From assembly GCA_910578865.1 (NCBI GenBank), contig CAJTRM010000067.1, positions 1 to 6,772 on the forward strand: a stretch of 6,772 nt of DNA. Direction: 5' to 3'. Position 1 is the first letter of the stretch; each line of letters starts with the position of its first letter. This stretch comes from an uncultured Dorea sp. Its GTDB lineage: Bacteria; Bacillota_A; Clostridia; Lachnospirales; Lachnospiraceae. Under the pieces are notes generated by a model, which saw only the letters and a list, made by a program, of their open reading frames with translations, was not told where the DNA came from and made no database searches. Shown one piece after another: positions 1 to 5,156 of the stretch. Made by a program: the position numbers and the translations under genes.

Positions 1-54
1 GTGCAGAAAATAAATATCACGGTTTTGGTAAAAAAGGAGTTGCTGTTACTATGA
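1..54 (+). CDS. possible 3' end of an upstream gene, overlapping the recombinase start (partial)
   Basis: The frame beginning at base 1 is open for 17 codons and stops at TGA 52-54. This gives an ATGA overlap with the recombinase ATG at 51. Such overlaps are typical of translationally coupled genes, and serine recombinases of Clostridia elements often sit in tandem behind another small element gene. The 17 visible residues, ending in four leucines, do not identify a family. The alternative is that this is chance, because the recombinase frame itself is also open back to base 3. Only the overlap geometry supports the call. Confidence 0.25.
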   Translation: MQKINITVLVKKELLLL

Positions 55-1805
55 ACAAAGAAAGAATAAAGGTTTACACTTATAAGAGGGTTTCCACCGC
101 CATGCAGATTGACGGTTATTCACTAGACGCACAGAGGTCAAGGATGAAAGCGTATGCAGATTTCAATGACTATGAAATTGTAGGAGAGTATGAGGATGCA
201 GGAAAATCGGGCAAATCCATTGAGGGGCGTATGCAATTCAGACAGATGATGGAGGATGTGAAGTCGGGAAAAGACAACATCTCGTATGTCTTGGTATTCA
301 AGTTATCCCGTTTTGGGAGAAATGCGGCAGACGTCCTCTCCACTTTGCAGGTCATGCAGGACTTCGGAGTGAACCTAATCTGCGTGGAGGATGGGATTGA
401 TTCATCCAAAGATGCGGGCAAGCTGATGATTTCCGTTTTGTCGGCGGTAGCCGAAATTGAGCGTGAGAATATCCGTGTCCAGACAATGGAGGGCAGAATC
501 CAAAAAGCCAGAGAGGGGAAATGGAACGGCGGATTTGCGCCATATGGATACCAGCTCGTAAATGGCAAGTTGGAAATTAACGAAGAAGGAGCAGTTGCAA
601 TCCGAACCATCTATGACCAGTATGTGAATACGGATATTGGCTCAAACGGGATTTCAAAATATCTGGAAAACCACGGCATCCGCAAGATACAGCGTCAGAA
701 TGGGAAGAACCCTCTTTTTGATGCCCACTTAGTACGACTGATATTGAAAAATCCAGTCTATTGCGGTAAAATTGCTTATGGACGCAGAAAAACAGAAAAA
801 GTCCACGGGACACGGAATGAATACCATCTTGTGGAGCAGGAAAATTTTCTTTTGGTAGACGGACTGCATGAAGCCATTATTCCAGAAGATGTCTGGAATG
901 CGGCGCAGGCAAAACTGATTGCACAGGCGAAGAAGTATGAACACGTCAATAAGGGGAAAAACGAGCGGACGCACCTGCTTTCTGGGATTGTGAAGTGTCC
1001 CATATGCGGAGCGGGGATGTATGGGAACAAGAGCATCAAATACAAAAAGGACGGAACGAAATACAAGGATTTCTTCTATTATGGGTGTAAACACCGTGGT
1101 ATGCAGCGGGGGCATAAATGCGATTACAGAAAGCAGATACGGGAAGAACTTCTGGACGATGCCGTAGCCGAAGTGATAGTAAAGCTGGTCAGCAATCCCC
1201 ATTTTGCGTCAATGATGCAGGAAAAAATCAACATGAAAGTTGATACGACCGCCATAGACCAAGAGATAACCAATTATGAAAAACAGCTCCGTCAAGATTA
1301 TGCCATCAAATCGAAGCTGATTGAGGAAATTGATAACCTCAATCCCGATGACAGACATTATATTAGAAGAAAGGCAGACCTTGATGACAGGCTTTATCGG
1401 ATGTATGATAAGATAGAAGAACTGGAATCGCAGTTGATGGATGCCAGAGCCAAAAAGACATCCATCGAAGCCGAGAAAATCACAGGGGATAATATTTACA
1501 AGGTATTGATTTATTTTGACAAATTGTATTTCGCTATGAACGATGTGGAACGGCGACAGCTTATCGAAGCGTTGATTGCAGAAATACTGATTTATGAGGA
1601 ACGCAAACCCAATGGTCAGTGGCTTAAATCAATTCGGTTTAAGTTGCCGATTATTGAAAATGATTTAAGTATAGGTTTGGACAACGATGAACAAGTTGAG
1701 ACTGTGTGCCTCTTGAGCAACCGAAAACCAGATACGAAAGTAAGGATCGATGTGGATCTGGAAGATTACTACCGTATCAAGGATTCTAAGAAGAATCAGG
1801 ATTGA
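51..1805 (+). CDS. large serine recombinase (site-specific integrase/excisionase)
   Basis: This protein probably catalyses integration and excision of a mobile element by a 5'-phosphoserine strand-exchange mechanism. The 584 residues follow the large-serine-recombinase order. A resolvase catalytic domain spans about 7-155, with the nucleophile Ser15 in YKRVSTAMQ and the arginine motif KLSRFGRN at 84-91. The Recombinase domain spans about 160-290, starting at NGGFAPYGY. A zinc ribbon follows at about 309-362 with Cys316, Cys319, Cys346 and Cys357. A charged coiled coil lies at about 395-475, and a C-terminal DNA-binding/regulatory tail completes it. Length is normal, so it looks intact. AAGGAG at 34-39 lies 11 nt before the ATG. 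A terminator follows, so the gene probably ends its transcript. The attachment sites cannot be recognised from this window. The family call is firm; the identity of the element is inference. Confidence 0.95.
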   Translation: MNKERIKVYTYKRVSTAMQIDGYSLDAQRSRMKAYADFNDYEIVGEYEDAGKSGKSIEGRMQFRQMMEDVKSGKDNISYVLVFKLSRFGRNAADVLSTLQVMQDFGVNLICVEDGIDSSKDAGKLMISVLSAVAEIERENIRVQTMEGRIQKAREGKWNGGFAPYGYQLVNGKLEINEEGAVAIRTIYDQYVNTDIGSNGISKYLENHGIRKIQRQNGKNPLFDAHLVRLILKNPVYCGKIAYGRRKTEKVHGTRNEYHLVEQENFLLVDGLHEAIIPEDVWNAAQAKLIAQAKKYEHVNKGKNERTHLLSGIVKCPICGAGMYGNKSIKYKKDGTKYKDFFYYGCKHRGMQRGHKCDYRKQIREELLDDAVAEVIVKLVSNPHFASMMQEKINMKVDTTAIDQEITNYEKQLRQDYAIKSKLIEEIDNLNPDDRHYIRRKADLDDRLYRMYDKIEELESQLMDARAKKTSIEAEKITGDNIYKVLIYFDKLYFAMNDVERRQLIEALIAEILIYEERKPNGQWLKSIRFKLPIIENDLSIGLDNDEQVETVCLLSNRKPDTKVRIDVDLEDYYRIKDSKKNQD

Positions 1806-1829
1806 AAATAAAACACCGAACTAAGAGCG

Positions 1830-1866
1830 AAAGCTGCTGATGTGTAAAAGCATTGGCAGCTTTTTT
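1830..1866 (+). terminator. intrinsic terminator after the recombinase
   Basis: The left arm 1830-1842 (AAAGCTGCTGATG) pairs with 1851-1863 (CATTGGCAGCTTT). This makes a 13-bp stem with two G-U pairs, an 8-nt loop and a run of six T at 1861-1866. It starts 25 bases after the recombinase stop. Confidence 0.85.
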
Positions 1867-1887
1867 CGTCGAAGGGAGGTGGTGCCT

Positions 1888-1905
1888 ATGATCCAGCATG
1901 AGTGA
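1888..1905 (+). other. five-codon minigene (MIQHE) with a strong ribosome site, upstream of symE
   Basis: AGGGAGGTGG at 1873-1882 is one of the best Shine-Dalgarno sequences in the window, with 8 nt from GGAGG to ATG 1888. The frame it opens ends after five codons at TGA 1903-1905. That stop overlaps a GTG (1902) in frame with the downstream SymE-like gene. It may be a leader minigene coupling translation into symE, or the remnant of a decayed gene. The sequence does not decide between them. Confidence 0.35.
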
Positions 1906-1958
1906 TTTTGGAGAAGTACCTGACAATCAACGACAATCACGAAATGGAGGAAATTATA

Positions 1959-2258
1959 ATGGCAAAGAAAAGAAGCATTAAAGTTTACGGACAGAGCGGC
2001 TATAAGTATCGGGAGACACCGACGATCACGTTGAAGGGGATGTGGCTTAGGGAAGCCGGGTTCGACATCGGGGATTATATCTCCGTCATCTGCGAAGACG
2101 GCAAGCTTATTATCACACAGGATGCCGAGAGGGCTGCTGTGAAAGCCGCAGAGGCAGAGTTCATGGAAAGAGAGATGAAAGCCGTACAGAAGCGTTACGA
2201 GGCCGAGAAAGTCAAAATAAGGGCTCAGATGGTGGCGGAGCTGGGAGCGAGGTGGTGA
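1959..2258 (+). CDS. SymE-like type I addiction module toxin
   Basis: This 99-residue protein has a SymE-type AbrB-like beta domain at about 7-52. It is recognised from KVYGQSGYKYRETPTITLKG and the following WLREAGFDIGDYISV block ending in GKLIIT. E. coli SymE is an SOS-induced toxin that condenses nucleoids and impairs RNA/protein synthesis, and antisense RNA SymR represses it; whether that holds here is unknown. A charged helix of about 45 residues, rich in Ala, Glu and Lys, extends beyond the core. ATG 1959 was chosen because GGAGG (1946-1950) lies 8 nt upstream and the product starts MAKKRS as a compact domain. A GTG at 1902 would add 19 unlikely residues. No good promoter is visible between the preceding terminator and this gene. 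The next gene starts 2 nt after the stop. Confidence 0.8.
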   Translation: MAKKRSIKVYGQSGYKYRETPTITLKGMWLREAGFDIGDYISVICEDGKLIITQDAERAAVKAAEAEFMEREMKAVQKRYEAEKVKIRAQMVAELGARW

Positions 2259-2260
2259 GC

Positions 2261-2545
2261 ATGTTTACCACGGAAGAACTGCAGGCGATAGATCGGAAGT
2301 ATTTCACGGTGATCGTGGCGGATGCCTATGATGTGACTCTGATCAGCAATAACACCCGGCACGTCTGGTATATCCACAATGTGGAGCTGACGGATAGGAA
2401 CCTTTGTCTGGTCTATCACAAGCATAAAATCACTCATCCTTATCACAGCCATGCCAGATGCGGAACTCTGAGGAAGGCAATCAAAGATATCAAGTCTCAT
2501 GATCGATTTCAGTTGAACGGCAGAAAGCCCGTCTATAAGCATTAA
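2261..2545 (+). CDS. small hypothetical protein paired with the SymE-like gene
   Basis: The product is 94 residues, soluble and rich in His and aromatic residues, with no signal peptide or membrane segment. I do not recognise a named family. Visible traits are a strand-rich N-terminal half (around NTRHVWYIHNVEL), a histidine cluster around HKHKITHPYHSHARC, and a basic tail with NGRKPVYKH. The His/Cys cluster could bind metal, but that is inference. ATG 2261 is preferred because GAGG at 2249-2252 lies 8 nt upstream. In-frame GTGs at 2252 and 2255 overlap the symE stop and are weaker. The 2-nt gap to symE implies a shared transcript and translational coupling, so an antitoxin or accessory role is possible but unproven. 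The pair ends at a terminator. Confidence 0.7.
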   Translation: MFTTEELQAIDRKYFTVIVADAYDVTLISNNTRHVWYIHNVELTDRNLCLVYHKHKITHPYHSHARCGTLRKAIKDIKSHDRFQLNGRKPVYKH

Positions 2546-2549
2546 AATA

Positions 2550-2590
2550 AGAGCGGTAACACCCGATGATGGATGTTACCGCTCTTTTTC
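2550..2590. terminator. bidirectional intrinsic terminator between convergent genes
   Basis: AGAGCGGTAACA (2550-2561) and TGTTACCGCTCT (2574-2585) form a perfect 12-bp stem around a 12-nt loop. A T-rich run (TTTTTCTTCTTT) follows on the plus strand and TTATTTTAAT on the minus strand. It sits 4 bases after the plus-strand stop and 9 bases before the minus-strand stop, so it can end transcripts from both sides. Confidence 0.93.
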
Positions 2591-2594
2591 TTCT

Positions 2595-3314
2595 TTACTT
2601 ACGGTTCTTCTTGTGGTGACGGAGCTTCAGATACTCACAAACGGCGTCATGTGCGTTGTTGATCTCCTGGCGGCCACGACTGGGCTTAAGGTTGATCTGG
2701 ATGCAGATGTCGCCAATCGGTACTCCCTGCAGGCTAAGACGGATAATCTTGGCGTAGCGGGGATTTTCCTTGTCAAAGTGAGCGAGAAGCTTTACCTGTA
2801 GCTCTTCTACCGTGGGCTCCGGACAAAGCCTGTCCAGCACCTGATCTTCAAGAGGCGGCTGGGTAGTATCCTCAATATCGAAGGTTTCTCCGTCATACTC
2901 ATAATCGATTGAGAGAATCTCAATACGATTAGGGTTGTAGCGTTCGAGAAGTCCCTTGTTTGGACAGCCTTTGCACCTTCTGGTATAGGGGCAGAGCTTG
3001 TCGGAACCGTCAGGGTTCTTCCCGATGATGCAACGGCCTTCGCGGCGCATCTCCATGTCCTTATTGAGCTCATCCCAAAAGCCTTTCATGTAAGAGGGAT
3101 ACTGGGCCTCATCAATGGCCATGAATCCGATGTGATACCGAAAGTCGCCGAGCCTCATTGTGGTACAGTTCTCATTGATGTAGTCTTTCTTCTTCAGATC
3201 AAACAGATCGATGCGGAAGGGTACCAATACCTTGCCTGTCGGAACAGGCTTGCCGTCGAATGAGCGGCGGTTGCTGTACTTCTGTGTGTTTGAATAGTCT
3301 GCTTTACGTGCCAT
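2595..3314 (-). CDS. sigma-70 region 4-like HTH protein with a Cys cluster
   Basis: This 239-residue soluble protein is probably a DNA-binding regulator carried by the mobile region. Residues about 168-232 (PTVEELQVKLLAHF, then IIRLSLQGVPIGDICIQINL, then a recognition-helix-like segment with GRQEINNAHDAV) resemble the region 4 helix-turn-helix of sigma-70 factors. No region 2 is recognisable, so it need not be a working sigma factor. The middle holds Cys95, Cys108, Cys114 and Cys117 (CPYTRRCKGCPNKG), which could bind zinc or an iron-sulfur cluster. The N-terminal part (about 20-90) is basic and matches nothing I can name. ATG 3314 is preceded by AAGGAGGAA (3321-3329) at 6 nt, far better than the upstream ATG at 3359. 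The gene has an elaborate leader and converges on the symE pair at a shared terminator. Confidence 0.72.
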   Translation of the reverse strand: MARKADYSNTQKYSNRRSFDGKPVPTGKVLVPFRIDLFDLKKKDYINENCTTMRLGDFRYHIGFMAIDEAQYPSYMKGFWDELNKDMEMRREGRCIIGKNPDGSDKLCPYTRRCKGCPNKGLLERYNPNRIEILSIDYEYDGETFDIEDTTQPPLEDQVLDRLCPEPTVEELQVKLLAHFDKENPRYAKIIRLSLQGVPIGDICIQINLKPSRGRQEINNAHDAVCEYLKLRHHKKNRK

Positions 3315-3391
3315 GTTAATTTCCTCCTTGGATTGGCGTGGAGGAAATCCGCATGGCATCTGTTCAGTTGTGTCTTCAATCGGCCATTCAT
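3194..3391 (-). CDS. possible leader reading frame overlapping the HTH gene start
   Basis: The frame codes for 65 residues beginning MNGRLKTQLNRCHADF. ATG 3391 has an excellent ribosome site (minus-strand AGGAGGA, GGAGG at 3399-3403, 7 nt spacing). Both the site and the start codon lie inside a hairpin. The last 120 bases run inside the HTH gene in another frame and look like an unselected shadow. The likely role, if any, is regulatory: ribosomes entering here would pass over the true start at 3314. It is not a credible functional protein on composition alone. Confidence 0.3.
   Translation of the reverse strand: MNGRLKTQLNRCHADFLHANPRRKLTWHVKQTIQTHRSTATAAHSTASLFRQARYWYPSASICLI
3321..3329 (-). 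promoter_or_regulatory. ribosome binding site deciding the start at 3314
   Basis: The minus strand reads AAGGAGGAA, 6 nt before ATG 3314. The ATG at 3359 in the same frame has no comparable site, so the 15-residue longer version is unlikely. Confidence 0.8.
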
Positions 3392-3421
3392 AGGAAATCC
3401 TCCTAGTTTTCGTGAATGGCC
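3382..3421 (-). promoter_or_regulatory. nested hairpin sequestering a ribosome site and start codon
   Basis: GGCCATTCA (3382-3390) pairs perfectly with TGAATGGCC (3413-3421). Inside it, TAGGA (3391-3395) pairs with TCCTA (3401-3405). On the minus-strand RNA the outer stem takes up the AUGAAUGGCC start region. The inner stem takes up part of the AGGAGG site of the leader frame at 3391. This geometry is typical of translationally controlled leaders. It is not followed by a T-run, so it is not a terminator. Confidence 0.6.
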
Positions 3422-3428
3422 AGTTGCC

Positions 3429-3497
3429 CTATAGACTGGACCTGGTAATAAAGTGCTCCATCAAGGGGCTTTCGGGCATTGAGTCGTACCTTCTCAA
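3429..3497 (-). other. 22-codon upstream reading frame with TTG start and strong ribosome site
   Basis: On the minus strand AGGAGGG (3502-3508) lies 4 nt before TTG 3497. This opens a 22-codon frame containing MPESPLMEHFITRSSL and ending at TAG 3431-3429. It is the first of the stacked short frames in the leader of the HTH gene. The overlapping +1 frame is also open down to 3403 and reads more like protein, so a one-base indel in an older small gene is possible. Confidence 0.3.
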
Positions 3498-3584
3498 CTC
3501 ACCCTCCTGACGGAAGTTAGTATCTGGAATCAGTTAGGTCTTCGGAACGTCTTCCTCTGACTGCGTCCGCCGTGATCTTTTTGC

Positions 3585-3619
3585 GTTAAAAAAATCCGTT
3601 CCTGGTTAAAAATGTCCGT
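3585..3619. repeat. direct repeat with 20-bp period upstream of the ABC-3C promoter
   Basis: GTTAAAAAAATCCGT (3585-3599) and GTTAAAAATGTCCGT (3605-3619) match at 13 of 15 positions, with starts exactly 20 bp apart, or about two helical turns. The second copy ends 16 bp before the -35 box. It may be an operator for a dimeric or cooperative regulator, or an A-tract UP element. It lies between the two divergent transcription units and could serve both. Confidence 0.5.
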
Positions 3620-3635
3620 ATCGCAAACCAAACCT

Positions 3636-3664
3636 TTGACAAATGGACACGAATGTGCTATACT
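3636..3664 (+). promoter_or_regulatory. extended -10 sigma-A promoter of the ABC-3C operon
   Basis: A consensus -35 TTGACA (3636-3641), a 17-bp spacer, and -10 TATACT (3659-3664) preceded by TGC (extended -10 TGn) are present. The expected transcription start is near 3671. An ATG at 3653 in frame with the effector gene lies inside this promoter and therefore cannot be its start. Confidence 0.88.
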
Positions 3665-3752
3665 CAACTCTGTGTACCATGTTGTGCGGCAGCCGGTGTT
3701 CCAGATGCTGAGGCTATTATAAAAAACAGGGTATTTGCGTTTGGGGATGGTT

Positions 3753-3779
3753 TGGTTCACCGTGGTTCATCGTGGTTCA
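3753..3779. repeat. three 10-bp-spaced copies of TGGTTCA in the operon leader
   Basis: TGGTTCA occurs at 3753-3759, 3763-3769 and 3773-3779. The first two units are followed by CCG/TCG, so the period is exactly 10 bp, one helical turn. They lie about 80-110 bases downstream of the predicted transcription start and just before the chosen start of the effector gene. A 10-bp period is not a codon multiple, which agrees with this stretch being untranslated. Confidence 0.6.
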
Positions 3780-3805
3780 AATCTGAAGAAAGGAAGAAAA
3801 CATTC

Positions 3806-4942
3806 GTGGAATTCAAGGACTTCTTTGCTATGATGAAAAATCGAATATCTGACGGTGCGGATGTACCTTATTTCTTCAGAGATCTGATGACTATGATTAC
3901 TGATGTCACAGAGGATGAATGGGGAACACCGAAGGATCCGTCAACGAAGCTGACTAAAGAGAACACGCTTCGTACATATGCCAAGAGGGGCTTTTCTCAA
4001 AAATTTGCGCTGAGTATTGAATATAGGCTATCTCCGGAAATGTTTGTGGAATCGCTTAATGAGAGACCTAAGGCGGCTGTAGCTCTTTTGGCTGATGATT
4101 ATAAGAGCTATGATCCGACCACTACGGCAGCAAATGTAGCTCAGAAGCTGGCGGATTGCTTTATAGATATTATTCGCAGGGCTGCTGGTCTTGTGCCTCA
4201 GGATGAGTTTGAGAGACAAAGACTGATGCAGCAGGCTTTTGATCTGAAGCAAAGATATGGTGAATATCTGAGAGATGAGACGGATAATGTGTGTGCGTTC
4301 CCTGGATGCGGAAGGCTTTTAAGCGTTGCCGAAAACGGGAAGATTTCCCCGGTATATGAGGTTGGTCTTATAGACAAGCAGAAGGAGCCTAAAATAGATA
4401 ATCTGCTGGCCTTCTGTCCGTTCTGCCACGGCGCTTATCTGTTTGATCACAATAAGAAGCTGTGTAAGGAACTGGTATATATAAAGAAGATCCTTGTGGC
4501 TCACAAACAGAGTATGCGGCTCCTTGACGGAATGCCGCTGGAAAAGGAAATAATCGGCGTCATTTCCAAGATTAAAAACTTGAAGGAAAAAGACTTGTTG
4601 GATCCGTCGCTGGATCCAAAGGATATCAGAGATAAGCTTATTCCGGATGACAATCTAGTTTTGTATAAAACCGTCAAAGGGTATGTTGACACTTATTACG
4701 TGACGCTGAAGGAAATAATCACAAATGCGGATAAGCGTGGTGAAATAGATTACGATGAAGTCCAGGATCAGATGAAAGCAATCTATAAGCGATTAAAAAA
4801 AGCCAACAAGTCCAATGCGGAAATCTTTAATGAGATTTCCGAAAAGGTTCATAAAGTAAGCCTGCAAGAAGATTTATATTGTCAGATTGTTGTCGCTTTC
4901 TTTATAGCGAAGTGTGAGGTGTTCGATGCAATTACCCAATAA
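3806..4942 (+). CDS. ABC-3C system effector/sensor protein with HNH-like zinc finger and CTD
   Basis: This is the first protein of an ABC-three-component conflict system; in such systems a variable N-terminal module is joined to a CTD that works with the middle component and ATPase. From GTG 3806 it has 378 residues. A helical N-terminal region (about 1-130) includes GADVPYFFRDLM and TLRTYAKRGFSQKFAL. An HNH-like treble clef follows, with Cys163, Cys168 (CAFPGC) and Cys204, Cys207, His208 (FCPFCH). A helical CTD (about 225-378) ends with CQIVVAFFIAKCEVFDAI. The strand where HNH nucleases usually carry E-x-x-H-I reads EVGLI, so the usual catalytic His is missing and nuclease activity is doubtful. 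GTG 3806 was chosen because the promoter and leader repeats precede it and AAAGGAAG (3789-3796) lies 9 nt upstream; ATG 3830 is the alternative. It overlaps the next gene by 17 nt. The family call rests mainly on operon context. Confidence 0.78.
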   Translation: MEFKDFFAMMKNRISDGADVPYFFRDLMTMITDVTEDEWGTPKDPSTKLTKENTLRTYAKRGFSQKFALSIEYRLSPEMFVESLNERPKAAVALLADDYKSYDPTTTAANVAQKLADCFIDIIRRAAGLVPQDEFERQRLMQQAFDLKQRYGEYLRDETDNVCAFPGCGRLLSVAENGKISPVYEVGLIDKQKEPKIDNLLAFCPFCHGAYLFDHNKKLCKELVYIKKILVAHKQSMRLLDGMPLEKEIIGVISKIKNLKEKDLLDPSLDPKDIRDKLIPDDNLVLYKTVKGYVDTYYVTLKEIITNADKRGEIDYDEVQDQMKAIYKRLKKANKSNAEIFNEISEKVHKVSLQEDLYCQIVVAFFIAKCEVFDAITQ

Positions 4943-5156
4943 GCTGTATTCCTATAAAAACAGTACGCTAGCGCTGATACCGGTCGTACTGAACAGAATA
5001 AAAAATGGTCCGGTACCTGTGAAGGAATTATATGACCATGTTAAGCCGTCGCTGAAGGATCCGACGGATTTCATGTCGGTAATGGACTGTTTGTATGCTC
5101 TCAGGGCGGCAGATATAAATGATGATGGGGAGGTGTTCATATGCTTGTTGAAATGA
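4926..5156 (+). CDS. ABC-3C system middle component (small winged-helix-like protein)
   Basis: The product has 76 residues, the size of the small middle components that sit between effector and ATPase genes in ABC-3C operons and are thought to bridge the two proteins. Visible features are a short N-terminal strand (LPNKLYSYKNSTLA), a helix and turn around NRIKNGPVPVKELYDHVK, then DFMSVMDCLYALRAADINDD ending in a short strand. This is the pattern of a minimal winged helix. It may belong to the MC6/MC7 group; I cannot settle the subfamily. ATG 4926 is preceded by GAGG (4916-4919) at 6 nt; a GTG at 4914 would add four residues and is weaker. It overlaps the effector by 17 nt and the ATPase by 16 nt, so all three are translationally coupled. 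Confidence 0.8.
   Translation: MQLPNKLYSYKNSTLALIPVVLNRIKNGPVPVKELYDHVKPSLKDPTDFMSVMDCLYALRAADINDDGEVFICLLK

Noticed and set aside
170..1202. Several minus-strand open frames of 63-157 codons
   Set aside because: They lie opposite the recombinase, have no ribosome sites, and are rich in Ser, Phe, Leu and Pro as expected for antisense shadows.
1902..1958. N-terminal extension of the SymE-like protein from GTG 1902
   Set aside because: It includes the GGAGG ribosome site used by ATG 1959 and adds residues outside the SymE domain.
1946..1982. Antisense (SymR-like) promoter on the minus strand, TATAAT at 1958-1953
   Set aside because: The -10 match is perfect, but the -35 at 17 bp (TTAATG) matches only half, and AATTATAAT is also a common A/T-rich spacer before a start codon.
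2225..2542. Minus-strand open frame of 105 codons
   Set aside because: Antisense to the small gene at 2261-2545, which has a good ribosome site and a coupled position; the antisense frame also runs against the shared terminator.
3315..3359. N-terminal extension of the HTH protein (MPCGFPPRQSKEEIN)
   Set aside because: It would run through the AAGGAGGAA ribosome site, and the ATG at 3359 has no good site of its own.
3530..3760. Minus-strand open frame of 76 codons across the control region
   Set aside because: It runs through the plus-strand promoter and repeats, and no ribosome site precedes its start.
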